From Tribonema minus (Eukaryota > Sar > Xanthophyceae > Tribonematales > Tribonemataceae): a stretch of DNA of 64,000 nt. The notes beneath the pieces were generated by a model, which worked only from the letters and a program-made list of their open reading frames with translations, made no database searches and was not told the DNA's origin. The position numbers and the translations under genes are program-made. Where the stretch lies: positions 124,001 to 188,000 of the forward strand of contig JAFCMP010000112.1 in NCBI GenBank assembly GCA_017506865.1. The letters run 5' to 3'. Position 1 is the stretch's first letter. Every line of letters begins with the position of its first letter. Shown piece by piece: positions 41,001 to 51,575 of this stretch.

Positions 41001-44000
41001 ATGAAGTTCTCGTAGATGCGGCGCACGATGAAGGAGAACGGCTTCTGGTGGCTCTCGCTCATGCTCAGCCCCTCGCGCTTGAGCATGTGCTCCACCACCG
41101 CAAACAGCCGCTTCAGCACGTGCACCGCCCTCACGCGCAGGCTCTCCAGCAGCGGATCAAACCCCAGCCGCGCCTTCTCCACAGCGATCACGCACGCCGC
41201 GCGCATGAAGTTGACCCCGTCGTGCATGTCGCCGATGCCTGCTGCGTTGGCGATCTCGTCGTCCGTGATCTCCGGGGAGGGCATGTGGCGCACCGCAAAG
41301 GCGAACTCGCGCAGGACGCGGTGGTACTGCGCGCCGCCAACGAGTCGGTGGTTGGTGTTGCCCACCTCCACCTGTTGAGCATCAGGTCAGGCCACAATGA
41401 GAGGGTCAGTGTTGGAGACACGCTGCGTTGGCGACCTCGTCGTCCGTGATCTCCGGAGAGGGCATGTGGCGCACCGCAAAGGCAAACTCGCGCAGCACGC
41501 CGTGGTACTGCACGCCGCCAAAGAGTCTGTGGCTGGTGTTGCCCACAGCCACCTGGTGTGTCAGGCCAGCCACAATGAGAGTTGGTTCTTGGACACATGC
41601 AAGAAGATGAGGGAAACATCACATTGGCAATCTTGTTGCATATTGGTCATCTCCGGAGATGGCATGTGACGTGCCATGGTTGGTTGCCCACCTCCACCTT
41701 TATCAGGACACGCCAATGGTGATGGTCAGTGGGGCACTCAAAATAAGTCCAGAACTGGAGATACCAAAACACAGGTGCAGGACAATTTGAACCGTGATGC
41801 AAGGAGAAGAGTTGAGCATAACCATGCCAAAATGACAGAGTACGCTGCATATATGCGAGATGCCTGAGAAAGGCTTTACGGCCTACGTGCACCTTGCCAA
41901 CAACTTCATTCACACAATGAAATGAAAATCAGCAACAGCAACAGTCATCACATGCATGAGCTTTTCTCATTTGCTGTATAGCTGTACACGCGCCCCACAT
42001 ACATGCAGCTTCCCGGCAATCTCATGGGCAGGAAAGGTGATTCGGCTGAAACGATTGATCGTGAATGATATATGCTACAAACAGTAGGTGACATGTGGTT
42101 GAAGTCCAACCTCTATGTGAGCCTCCTCCACTTGTCGCCATCTACCTGCCCAGCATCCACAATGCTTCCCGGCAATCTTGCGGGTAACAGACCATTTTTC
42201 ACAAAACAACCAATAGTCTGGAACGCTACACACAATTAGTGACATGTTTGTTGAAGACCAACCTGCATGAGCCTCTCCCACTTATCGCCATCCACGCGCC
42301 CAGCATCCACAAAGCTTTCCGGCAATCTTGTGGGTAGGAGAGGCAATCTTTGGACTGCAACAACCCATCGTAAACAAGCCATCTACGCTACAAACAGTAA
42401 GTGACATGTTATTGAAGACCAACCTCCATGAGCCTCTCCCACTTGTCGCCATCCACGCGCCCAGCATCCACAAAGCTCCCCGCCTGCAGCTGCTCGCTCT
42501 CCAGCGTCTCGCCAAACTGGTCGGGGGGGGCATGTATGGTACCCTGAATGGCACTGCCGAGCGCCCGCACAAAGTGTTCGCGGTACTCCTCTGCACTGGC
42601 CTTGAGCTGGTCGAGACTCAGTGCCTGCGAGCACAGGGAGGATGATGTGAGTGTGCCGGGTGTGTGGATGTGCAAGTACAACATGGGGCGTGGTATGCTG
42701 CTATGGGTGTACACAGCCATACTGAAGAGTGATATAAGAGTGCATCGCTGGACAATGGGGTCTTGCACAAGGTCTATTTTGTAACAGTTGTAACAGTTTG
42801 TAACGGTTTGCTGGTCAGAGACCAAGAAGTTGTGGACCGAAGCCTCATAATGACCAAGTGTTTTAAATGGCACTGCCGAGCGCCTGCACAAAGTGTTTGC
42901 GGTACGGCTCTGCGCTGGCTTTGAGCTGGTTGAGGCTCAGTGCCTGCGAGCGCAGGGAAATATGCATTGATCTCCGTCAGTGTGTGAGTACAGCATGGGA
43001 ATTGTGGTATGCTGCAATGGTTTACATGACCTTGCTTGAGAGTGGTATAAAAGTGCAATGTTGGCATCATCTATGCTCAATGTCAGCATGAATGATGCAC
43101 AACGCTTCTGGTGTTCGCACTCTATATTGGCAGTATCGCGAGGCTCTCAGTCTTATACTAGCGTGCAAGGTGTTTCTCACTGTCGCTAACCACAGTCTGA
43201 ATATCACTGATTGTTCGGTGACTCCGTTAAGAGGCGTCAAAGTTACAATTGCGACCCTAGTTCAAACCCTAGTTCAAACCCTAGTTCAACCCACTCATAT
43301 TTGTTGAGGCATTACAGCAAATCTACTTCAATCCTAGTTCAAACCTTAGTCCAACTCACCGACAGCTCGCGTTCCGTTGACAGCAGCCGCCCCTCTGCCT
43401 TGGTGAGCTCGCGCTGCAGCAGAGGCACAATGCGCGCCACATTTCGTCTGAGAGCACACAGAAAACACAGCAGTTGTTAGCCAGGCAGGCAGAATGTGAC
43501 TAAACAAGTGCTATGGTGCCTCACTCAGGTCAGGGTGTGTATGCCACATTTAGACTTTGAACACACACACAGCAATGGCAGCACACTCAGGTCAGGGTGT
43601 GTATGCCACATTTAGACTTTGAACACACACACAGCAATGGCAGCACAGCGAAACGCCGCTAGAAAAGCGCACGCACGGTGTGGAGGGTGGCACATGCTCA
43701 CCGCCCCTCCGCACTGATGAGGTGCAGATTATGTTGAGAGCAGGTCTACCACTTATCACAGGCTCATTTGGATGGCATCATCCAACAGTGACACTACATC
43801 TGTTGTAGATGACCAAGTACACGCGCACACATTATAACAAAATCGTCCTCACTCAGGATACCACAAAGCACAAAGCACGCTCCTGTAAGAGCGAAAGGAG
43901 TGCCTACATGATTTTACACGTTTCCAACTTATTACAGCACGACGCGCCGGAATGGCTTTCAGCATACCTCTCAGGCACCAGCGCAATTGCGACAACCCAG

Positions 44001-44394
44001 CAGTCTCACTGATGTACCCAAGACACGTCTATAGCGCCCCCCCCGCAACCGTGTCATGTACTTCAAGTAGTACTTCAATCAAATCTTGAAGTGTGATGAC
44101 CGGCGCTCACTGATACACCTCAGCCAAGAGGACTTCAAATGGGCTGAATCACATTCTTCAAGTGTGACGCACCGGTAGCAGTCCTCGACGCGCCGTTCCA
44201 GGAACCGGCGCAGCCGCGACACCCCCACGTGCGGCAGGCACTGGGTGCCAGCGGTTGGCCCCAGCTTTGCTGCCACGTGCATGGAGTCATCTCTTTCAGC
44301 CCGCCGCACCCCCGCCACGAACGCCTCGTTGCTGAAGTAGGCCGACTCTCGCCCGCGGCCCACCCTCCCCGACGGGACACTCGTGAAGAATGGT
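38085..44394 (-). CDS. DRP5B: Plastid/peroxisome-division dynamin (ARC5/DRP5B-like), GTPase N-terminus not found
   Basis: At least six exons are joined by phase-matched splice sites: 44394-44173, 43447-43360, 42624-42424, 41370-40997, 40379-39873 and 38663-38085 (TAG). The peptide follows plant ARC5/DRP5B closely: PFFTSVPSGRVG, then VSRLRRFLERRVEDCYR, IVPLLQREL, APPDQFGETLESEQLQAGSF, VGGAQYHRVLREF, IGDMHDGVNFMRAACVIAVE, CRDDLKALTRFVTWDLNERS, KFNCFFLMPFVDAFPFYLRA and a GED-like end, DLFDIAEARAALARRREEL. In the family this protein assembles on the cytosolic face of the division ring and constricts the organelle. The visible part covers the end of the GTPase domain, the stalk and the effector region. 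P-loop and G2-G4 exons were not seen upstream to 46 kb, so they are either beyond long introns or lost. The protein ends in an acidic, Gly/Arg/Gln/Pro-rich tail absent from plant relatives. Introns are full of partial exon copies. Confidence 0.85.
38641..39005 (-). repeat. Dynamin last-exon head copied twice (155-173 bp period)
   Basis: The acceptor and first ~45 bp of the final exon (GTATATGGTGGCGATGGCGT ..., residues VYGGDGVADLFDIAEA) recur in the preceding intron. The word GCCA(C/T)GCCATCGCC lies at 38641, 38814 and 38969. The copies read VYGGDGVAHQFDIAG and VYGGDGMADLFDMAEARAAF, and each keeps an upstream TC-rich stretch with a CAG-type acceptor. They then decay into intron sequence. Confidence 0.9.
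39361..39965 (-). repeat. Dynamin exon tail present four times (167-172 bp period)
   Basis: The genuine exon end (residues FNCFFLMPFVDAFPFYLRAE then LDK, donor AAG|GTGCG) lies at 39873. Near-identical copies with donors lie at 39704, 39532 and 39361. ACCTTGTCCAGCTCCGCGC on the + strand marks each one. All three intronic copies keep the amino-acid sequence almost unchanged (K to N, F to L or R to C at single sites) and are uninterrupted. That is more conservation than expected for neutral intron sequence unless they are very recent. Confidence 0.95.
40355..40510 (-). repeat. Copy of the exon-40379 head
   Basis: GCACCAGGCAGTC(G/A)TCGA occurs at 40355 (true exon, residues ASIDDCLVRC) and at 40481 (copy, AIVDDCLVRC), 126 bp apart. 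Both are preceded on the minus strand by a CAG acceptor. A (CAG)n tract lies beyond the copy at 40590-40620, with its complement at 40700-40730. Confidence 0.8.
40831..41070 (-). repeat. Copy of the exon-40997 tail (164 bp)
   Basis: ACCTCAATGAAGTTCTCGTA occurs at 40831 and 40995. The true exon end encodes SFIVRRIYENFIEV before the donor GAG|GTACGA, and the intronic copy repeats this and about 80 bp of upstream coding sequence. The copy contains a small duplication that breaks its frame. Confidence 0.9.
41241..41670 (-). repeat. Copies of the exon-41370 head region
   Basis: The block encoding EITDDEI.NAA back to the exon start (VEVGNTNHRLVGGAQYH) is repeated at 41422-41552. GCTGCGTTGGCG(A/C)(T/C)CTCGTC lies at 41241 and 41422, 181 bp apart. 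A more decayed third copy lies near 41640-41700 (ATCTCCGGAGATGGCATGTG). Each copy retains a CAG-type acceptor at its 5' end on the minus strand. Confidence 0.9.
42008..42510 (-). repeat. Copies of the exon-42424 tail (150-160 bp period)
   Basis: The true exon end encodes SFVDAGRVDGDKWERLME with donor GAG|GTTGGT. Matching blocks with the same donor lie near 42261 and 42109, and a still more decayed one lies at 42008. GCTTCCCGGCAATCT-like sequence marks the units at 42008, 42164 and 42314. Copies 42261 and 42109 keep the donor and the Asp-Gly-Asp-Lys/Lys-Trp codons with small changes. Confidence 0.9.
42547..42965 (-). repeat. Copy of the exon-42624 head at 319 bp
   Basis: AATGGCACTGCCGAGCGCC at 42547 (in the true exon, ALSLDQLKASAEEYREHFVR) reappears at 42866. 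The copy includes the CGCAG acceptor and the codons for ALSLNQLKASAEPYRKHFVQ. The spacing equals two units of ~160 bp. Confidence 0.9.
43522..43645. repeat. 61-bp direct duplication in a dynamin intron
   Basis: CACTCAGGTCAGGGTGTGTA to CACACACACAGCAATGGCAG is present twice in direct succession, virtually identical, so the duplication is very recent. A separate short run of ACCCTAGTTCAA units lies at 43255-43290. Confidence 0.95.
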
Positions 44395-44750
44395 CTGGAG
44401 GACAGCAGCATTGACATTATGATTGAGTAAGGCCGTGTGTATACATGCATATGTATAGGGTTCTCCTGGCAACGATCTGTGGTTGGCGATGACAAGAAGA
44501 AGCTTGTACGCTGGTGTAAGAGGGAACTGAGAGCCTCACATACTCCTCGTACATGTCCAAACATAACCTGGTAAATGGTGTAAATGTTTCCTGACATCAC
44601 CTGACCGCTCTCCCTCGGAGAGAGCTGCCACATCTGCGCCGCATGTTAGGCGCATCTATGACGTAAAAAAATCACACTGTCACAACTCAGTAACCCTCCG
44701 AGGAGCAGGGCGGACACTTCAAGAGGGACACTCGTGAAAATAATGGTCTG
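44080..44750 (-). repeat. Copies around the exon 44394-44173
   Basis: The exon tail/donor region is echoed at 44088 (TTGAAGTGTGATGACCGG versus TTCAAGTGTGACGCACCGG at 44157). The exon head with its acceptor (GGGACACTCGTGAAGAATGG at 44374) is echoed at 44725 (GGGACACTCGTGAAAATAATGG), 351 bp away. Between 44.75 and 45.6 kb only short frames occur and no GTPase motif was found. Confidence 0.75.
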
Positions 44751-45648
44751 GTGGACAGACAGTGAGCTGCCTGGATGTCTGTGCATGTTCTCCAGCGCCG
44801 TGCTTGGTACAAGTTGAAAGAGTCTACCATGTAGCAATGATACCAGCTCATCCCATTGACACTCTCCTGCGGATGTTGTGATGACAACAGCAGCAGCAGC
44901 AGCAGTGGTCCTTCCTGCATGTGCTTGGTAGTCAGGAGTGCAGCAGGCTTGCCGCCAGCATGCGCAGCGTACGCGTGTGAACCATGACAACGTTGCTGAA
45001 GCCTAAGCTCATGTGGCCTTGGACTAGAAAGTCAAGGATGTCTGTATACTTTAGACGAGTTAGATTTCCCAGACGGCGGGCGTCGCGCATGCGATCCCAA
45101 CATTAATGCAGCGCATGCGTGAGGCCTGCAGGCTTTGTGCAGCAATCCAGTAACTTGCAGTCAATCGGCCAGTGTGAGCCATGCGACTCAGCCAGTGTGC
45201 ATGGGTGCACATGTGTGTGTAGCATGGGTGTTGTGTAACCTTCGGTCAATCATCTAGGCCTTGCAGCAGAATGTCAGTGTAGTGAAACGTGCATACGTTG
45301 CAATGCAGCGCACGCGAAACATGAAGTGCCAGTGGCCCGGCTGCATCGAGCATGTTCGCACTGAGACCTATTTAGTGCGGTGTAGCAGCATGTATGGTAC
45401 TCAGATTCTCGTGCCAACGGTTGCTGTGACACACATAGACTTGAGCTCCTTAAGCTCAAAATGATGAAAGTAATGGGAGTGTTGTGCTCCTAAAGCGCAG
45501 AATAGTACAAGCATTGAAGAGGGTTGCAGGGGAGGCCGGTTCAAGTTGTTTTGAACAGCGTTTATGATACCATGTTGAATGACACGTACGTGCTAGGTGT
45601 AAAGGCGTCCATGACTAACAGCAGACAGGTGCCTTCCTGACCTGCTGT

Positions 45649-46437
45649 TTGCCATCGCTGTTGCCGCCTGAACTACAGCTCCTGCTGCTGTTCTTACAAC
45701 GGCACACAGCAGTGAGTCTTCAACAGCAGGCGCAGCATACCGCAAACCATGCTGTTGCTGTTGGCTGGCTGCTGCTTTCAAAATTTGTCATTCGCGGTGC
45801 TGGTGTAGCTGCATCATGGCTGAACACCAACTGCTGCTGCAGTGCCCCACCAGCACTTCTGTGTGCCACCTACAGCACTGCTGCTGCTGCCTGCTGCTGC
45901 GCGGCAGCATCTCTCGCCTGCTATGCTGCTGCTGCTGTTGCTGCTGTGGCTGATGTCACTTCCCTCAACACTGCTGCACCCGCCAGCGTGCCAGACACAA
46001 CCTCTGCTGCTGCAACGCCCGCTTTGCTTGCTTTCCTGCCGCCTGCGAAAACGTATGCTGCTGCTGCTGCTGCTGCGCTGCAGCACCTCTTTCCCTGTTT
46101 ATACTGCTGCCGTTGTGGCTGCTGCTGCTGCTGTCACGACTACCAACTCAGCTCCTGCTTCGCTTCGAACTTCAACAGAATGAATGACGAACAACCAAAC
46201 ACTTTTTTCTTCTTCAACTGCCCAGCATCCCCCTCGCACGAAGTAGAGGGCGTGCACACAGGACGCCCGCCGACAACGGCATACAAACAGCACGGCCGTG
46301 CTGAACAGCTTCCAGGGACTCAGGCGGCTCCAGGCTCGAGCAGCTATGACCAGTGTCTGGAAGTTCGGGAGAGCGCCTGCCGCTGTAGACGCTACAACTT
46401 GTGGCGTTGGCTAAAGTGCGCACGCGCCTTATCATAG
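45649..46437 (+). other. CTG/CAG-rich low-complexity open stretch
   Basis: The + frame is open for 262 codons but consists mostly of Ala, Cys, Leu and Gln runs from (CTG)n DNA. The reverse frame is equally open. No domain is visible, so I treat it as compositional rather than a gene. Its last third (NDEQPNTFFFFNCPASPSHE ...) is less repetitive and could be an exon. Confidence 0.35.
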
Positions 46438-46894
46438 TTCAGGGATGCATCCTGTCTTGCTCCTTGTGCTAGGTGCGGCGGTCTTCACGGCTGGTGCCCC
46501 CCCACCCCCCTATGCTGCTCGGCATCAGCTGTGCACCACCTCACAACCACATGGCTTGCTGTTGCCCCTGGCTGCTGCAAGCTGGTCCTCCATGCTCTAC
46601 GCGCGCATGTGGACATCGAGATGTCCAAAGTTCCCACTGCCATGTTCTGGCCATCATAGTGAGAGACGATGGTGAAGCAAGAAGCAGCCTCGGTGCTGCT
46701 GGGGCATGCGAGGTTGTCACCGCTGCACTGCTCCGGCACCATCCCTGGCTCGTCTGTTTGAAATAGGCTGCTTCATATGTATCAGACACGTAAGTGCGAC
46801 CGCCTCCGCCACGCCGCCAACTTTGAGCACAATGCACTCCATGCTCTCATTGCACTCCACGCTGATGCAATGCCCCCTTCCCCCCCACTTACAG

Positions 46895-49531
46895 GCCCTG
46901 ATTGCCGAGAACAAAGACCCTGAGAGCGCCGCCGCAGCAGTGCTCGCGCCCCTCAACAAGGCCACCGTGCGCGACGAGGCCGCCCTCGCGGCGGAGCGCG
47001 ACCGCCTCCGCCGCGCCGCCGACATTGAGCTTGAGCTCCGTGGCTGCATCAAGACCCTAGAGGGGCAGCTCGAAAGAAGCGCAGCCTCAACACAGGCGGA
47101 AGCGGCGGAGGCGGCGGCGGCACGTGCAGCGGCAGCGCGGACTTTGAGAGAGAAGGATGCGATTGCGAAGGCGGCTGCGGCAGCGGGGGGTAGGAGGGGG
47201 GGGGGATGGGGGTAAGGGGGCGGCGGCGGTGGCGTAGTTGGAGGGGGTGCGTGCGCGGGTGTTTGAGCTGGAGGAGGAATGCGCGGAGCTGCGGAGGAAG
47301 GCAGATGTGGAGATATTCTCGCAGGCATGGTGTACAAGCGCAGGACGAGAGATGTGCACGACCATCAGTATTGCTTGTTGGTGGGTGGTGTAGTGTTAGT
47401 GTGATTTTGGTGCCATTTGTTGCGGGAGCTGCCTCGCGGCACGGTCTGGCACTTGTAAGTGCATAGAGTGAAACTTTATGTGACGGTGGATGTAGGAGAG
47501 CTGGGTTGTGCAGTGTGCACGCGGTGTGTTCACAATGCATCGGCAATCAAGATCAAACGTAGCACGAAAAGCTGAGTATGACTCTATGTCATGCAGCGAC
47601 AGTCAGCCTTAGGGTGGACTCCTGGATCCATGTTAGACCACTAGTGTACGTGAACTATGCGATATTGCAACAGCAACTGATTTTTGTGAGATTGTATGTA
47701 TGCATGGGCAACGCCTGCTTTAAAGATGCGCACACATGCTGGCGTGTCCATGCAGGCATTCAAGCTGTTGCAACAACGCAGGGCTTACAGAGAACCACAT
47801 GCCTTCAGCAACAGCTCTTTTCCTGTGTTCCAGTGCACTTCTTATTTCAGTGTCGTGCATCGTATCCTGGACGCTGTGTTGCCAACATGCACCCGTATCT
47901 TCTCGTGTGGTACAACAAGGGGCTGTGTCCGAGCATGTGCGGGTGCAACAGTTACACCAGAGCGTTTACAGTCGAACTGCTGGAACTGCCTGTGGTGTTC
48001 AACGTGGTGGTGTACCTGTGCAGTGGCACGCACTGTTGTGCTAATAGAGCCTCACACCAGCACCAGCAGCAGCACCATCAGCAGTCAGAAGCGTTGCTTG
48101 TGTCTGATCAGACTTCCCGATCTTTGCCAAGTCTGCGTGTGTACTGTAATACATAGCCGCCACACACACACAGTGCCTCACACCAAAAGCAGCTACACCA
48201 CTGCCACGCAGATGTGCAGATGTGCCAAAGTTTGGCTCAGTGCGATGCTTACGCAAGCGTGTGCGCCACTTCTCATGTTGCCAAGTACACTACATGCTGC
48301 ATCGCCAAAAGAGCCCTGGCATATTCCTCTGAAGTATTCAAAGTGCAAGACCAAATACGTAGAGACATCAACATGAGAAAAGCGCAACGAGCACAATGCT
48401 ACAACAGCGTGGTGCCTTTTCCTCCTGTAGCAACGTTCACTTCACGACGGTACTGAGAAGCTTGCATGGCATTTTACAGTCTGAAGAGCAGGCCCAGTGC
48501 TTCACGGACATACCGCACATGTCTCTTATCGACTCCTCTGGTCACCATGTCAGCTTTGTACCCCCCTATCATACTCAGACGCTTGCATGGGATGTCATTA
48601 GCGCAGATAGATCACCCAGCGTGTCACGCGCGAGCTGCGCTTGTCGCTTATCCAACGCCTTTCTCATTGTATGCGGCAGAGCGAGTCCCTCAAGCGCCAA
48701 GTCAGCGCTCTGCGGCTGCGGCCGGAAGAAGCAGATGCGGCCGTGGAGCAGGCAGAACGGCGCGCGCGCGCGCCACCGAGCAGCGCAGCAGGGGGACAGG
48801 GCTGCTGGCAGAGGAGCAGCTGTACCTCGAGGCAGAAGCGCTTAGGGCCGAGCTTGCTGAGGCCCGGCACCGCTGGTAAGTACTTTTACTTGTAAATGTA
48901 GGTCCACAACCTCCATGGCCTGACCAGCTAACTACAATTGCCAATTTGGTGAGGACTATGACGATCCTTCATGGAATGTACATCGCTGCTTTCTTGAATC
49001 CTGCTTGTATGGTTGTCAATACAGTTATGGGATAACACCGTGTGTATGCACACGCATACACATGCTGACACGTATACACGCGCATGAGCATAAGGGGCGG
49101 CTGGCGCAGGCGCAGGCGCAGCTGTGCTATCAGGCAGTGCTGTTGTGCCAGCTTGTTGAAGAACGGCAGCACGGGGGAGATAACCACTTCTGTTCAATGC
49201 GAGCATTGCACTGTGCACATATAACTTTGCTTGAAGGCGTGCGCAAAGTGTTCAAAGCAGCCGCGAGATGAAGGAAAACTTGCTGGATGCATCCGCCGTC
49301 TTGGACATAAAAGCAGCGCGACCTCGAGCGCATGCCGAGATGCACGCACCCACGCGTTTGACTCACTTGGAAGTACAGTTCAAAGCAGCTGAGCCTTCAT
49401 ACACAACGACACCTGCTCAATGCTCTGCATTGCAGCCGCGAGATGGAGGAGGACCTGTTGGAGCACGACGCGGCCGCCATCGCCGCGCGCTTCGACATTT
49501 ACTCATGCAAACGCAACAAAGTGCGCAAGGT
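46895..49531 (+). CDS. Coiled-coil protein, partial multi-exon model
   Basis: After a pyrimidine tract and ACAG at 46894 comes a coding block ALIAENKDPESAAAAVLAPL ... RLRRAADIELELRGCIKTLE, a long heptad-rich helix, to about 47189-47210 (donors GTAGGA or GTAAGG). The next block, from 47238 (acceptor GCGTAG), reads LEGVRARVFELEEECAELRR. Another, about 48676-48878 (donor CTG|GTAAGT), encodes SESLKRQVSALRLRPEEADA and LLAEEQLYLEAEALRAELAE in two frames separated by a (GC)n run. Later blocks are 49082-49190 (GRLAQAQAQLCYQAVL...) and 49434-49530 (REMEEDLLEHDAAAIAARFD ...). Together they suggest a large myosin-tail-like or centrosome/flagellum-type coiled-coil protein of unknown identity. The start and the 3' end are not determined, and the exon 1 to 2 phase does not fit perfectly, perhaps because of indels in G-runs. 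Confidence 0.45.
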
Positions 49532-50295
49532 TCAATGCTGGTTCTCGCCCATCATCTGCTAAAGTACTTGGTCCCCCTGGTATGAAGAGTCACTGCATAA
49601 CTTCCGCTGGTGAGTACTTTTACATTTTGGGAAATGTACAACACGTAAGGCTCTCAGTTATTTTTTAAACAGGCGTGCAGCTTCTACTTACTATCGCTCA
49701 CCACAGGTCTTTGTATGTAGGTCCACAACCCCTCATTGCCTGGCCATCTACACTACTCCAGGCTTTGGCAAGTACCTCTACAATCCTCTACGGAAACGTA
49801 CAGCGCCAATTTTCAAAACTCCGTTGTATGGTCGTCACTGCTCGGATACCATCGTGTTCATGTACCATACATTACGGGGCCTAAGATACCTCTCTTGTCA
49901 ACGCCGGCTTGAGATTTTTTCAGAACAGCGTTTCTCACATGGCGTATGAGGGGGAATCTTATACAGCATACTGTGTAAACTATATTATCACCTTGCAAGG
50001 AAACCAAACTCTTACCTACATTCCCTGCACATCGCTATAAGGAACGGGAAAGCAAACGATATGTACTTAGCGATGGTAAGGAGATGCCCAAAGGCCTTGC
50101 GCCCTTTGTCTGCATTTCCATGGTCTACCCGTGCCTTATACAATGGTACTGCCTTGTACCCCATGATGTACGGTACACGTGCATAAGCATAAGGGCGGCT
50201 GGTGCAGGCGCGGCTGTGCTACCAGGCACAGCGCTGTGCGCCAGCTTGTTGGAGCGCGGCAGCACGGGGGAGATCACGAATTCTGTTCAGTGCGA
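49081..50295 (+). repeat. Exon copies within the coiled-coil gene
   Basis: The block CATAAGGGGCGGCTGGCGCA ... CGGCAGCACGGGGGAGAT (49089-49180) returns at about 50184-50275 with small changes, 1.1 kb away. Separately, the head of the exon at 49434 (GCAGCCGCGAGATGGAGGA) has a truncated copy at 49257 (GCAGCCGCGAGATGAAGGA), 175 bp upstream and including the acceptor. Part of exon 1 (GCGACCGCCTCCGCCGCGCC at 46998) also has an upstream echo at 46796, 202 bp away. Confidence 0.85.
49611..49760 (+). repeat. Dispersed intronic repeat carrying splice signals
   Basis: This segment starts with a donor-like GTGAGTACTTTTAC and continues with AAGGCTCTCAGTT, ending in ATCGCTCACCACAG. Relatives of the second half lie at 43139-43197 (GAGGCTCTCAGTC ... 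GTCGCTAACCACAG) and 59208-59272 (AAGGCCCTCAGTT ... ATCGCTAACCACAG). Directly after it, TGTAGGTCCACAACC ... TGGCC matches 48897 and 36537. The CTAAC followed closely by CACAG resembles a branch point plus 3' splice site. Confidence 0.6.
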
Positions 50296-50897
50296 GCATG
50301 ACTCTGTGTCCGTGCTGTCTATTGGTGGTTCGGCCTTTGAATGGTAGTACATGTGAGGGGCTGTTGCCGTTCCACTTTCAGCGTGTTCATTAACTGCTAT
50401 AATTACGGGCGACCACGCAGTGGGGCGTTTATCTAGCAGGATGCTACAGCAGGTCTCATTGTTCAGGGGTACAATAGCGATCAAATTCAACTGGAAGCGT
50501 GTACCAGAGACGACGTAACGATTGACTTTGAATGAAATCGTATCCCAGACGTGGAGACAACGCTGAAAAGTGCCAAAGATGCTGCAGCAAATTGAAGTGC
50601 GTCCATACTAGCGGCTGAGCTTGAGCGTCATGCATGTACACTTTGTGTTGCCCAAGCTTCATGGGCTTTCTGGTAAAGGGTGAAGGACCACTGGCTTGTG
50701 CGGACAGCACTGGGTGCGTATGCTGGAGGCTGCAAGTATTTGTCAATCGTTCCAGTCTGCCTCGAACGTTCCCGCCTGCCTCAAACGTTCCGGTCTGCCA
50801 CAGTCAATCTTGAACTGTGGAGGTGAAATGCTTGCAAACTTTAAACGTTAAGCGATGCTAGCAATGCCGAATAAAATGACAAAGAGCATGATGTGTT

Positions 50898-51575
50898 GTG
50901 GCAGCATACTGTGCTTTGTGTCAAGGAACGCTGGAAGATGGTGAAATGCTTACAGCCAACTCCAACTGCGGGCGTCAACACGAGACCAACCGGATAGGAG
51001 GACTTGTTTACGCATCAGAGCGGAGTAGTGAGCAGGTGTTGCGAGTCAGGCAAATGCAATCAATATATGCTACTCAAGCACATGTCGCACTTTTGAATAT
51101 CTTGCAACATACTAACATTGCGGAGTTTGAAACATATCGCCGCTCTCACCTCACGGCCATCCCATCATTGCAATCATATGCAGGCCCATACGATATCGTC
51201 GGGTGCAAGCGAGGCATTTCAAGCTAGCTGAAAGCTGCAGCACACCCTCACGAATTGCCAGAGAGCCCCGGTACAAAGCAGCTGGTGTGCGCCACTTACA
51301 GCGAGCATTGCTGGCGACACATCTGGCTGCAAGGGCCATACAAGCAAAAGGACGCAAGTGGGCATCGAACTGCTGTTGTTATCTGCGAATTTCATGTGAT
51401 CCGAAGCCTTTGTTATCGGTGTGTTGTGAAAACTGGCAAGTGTTGTGTGTGTTGTGAACAGTTACTTACATATGCCGAAGGCATCGTTGTAAATCATGAG
51501 CCTGATTCATACACCTGGGGGCATCAACCATGCGATCAATACCGCTCAACTGGGATGTCAATGTATCAGCAGTAG
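50898..51575 (+). CDS. Possible exons with zinc-finger-like cysteines
   Basis: After GTGGCAG at about 50903 the frame reads AYCALCQGTLEDGEMLTANS then NCGRQHETN. A second block at about 51290-51575 ends CCVCCEQLLTYAEGIVVNHE ... GHQPCDQY before a TAG. Both have the C-x2-C ... C/H-x2-C spacing of RING- or PHD-like zinc fingers and could be a duplicated pair. No complete gene model is possible. The interval 50.3-50.9 kb and 51.6-52.8 kb holds no other supported gene. Confidence 0.3.

Noticed and set aside
43255..43290. Telomere array.
   Set aside because: ACCCTAGTTCAA units are only telomere-like by chance. The 12-14-bp unit and low copy number fit a minisatellite.
45649..46437. A 262-codon + strand open frame as a gene.
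   Set aside because: It is dominated by (CTG)n-derived Ala/Cys/Leu runs, open in several frames, with no domain.
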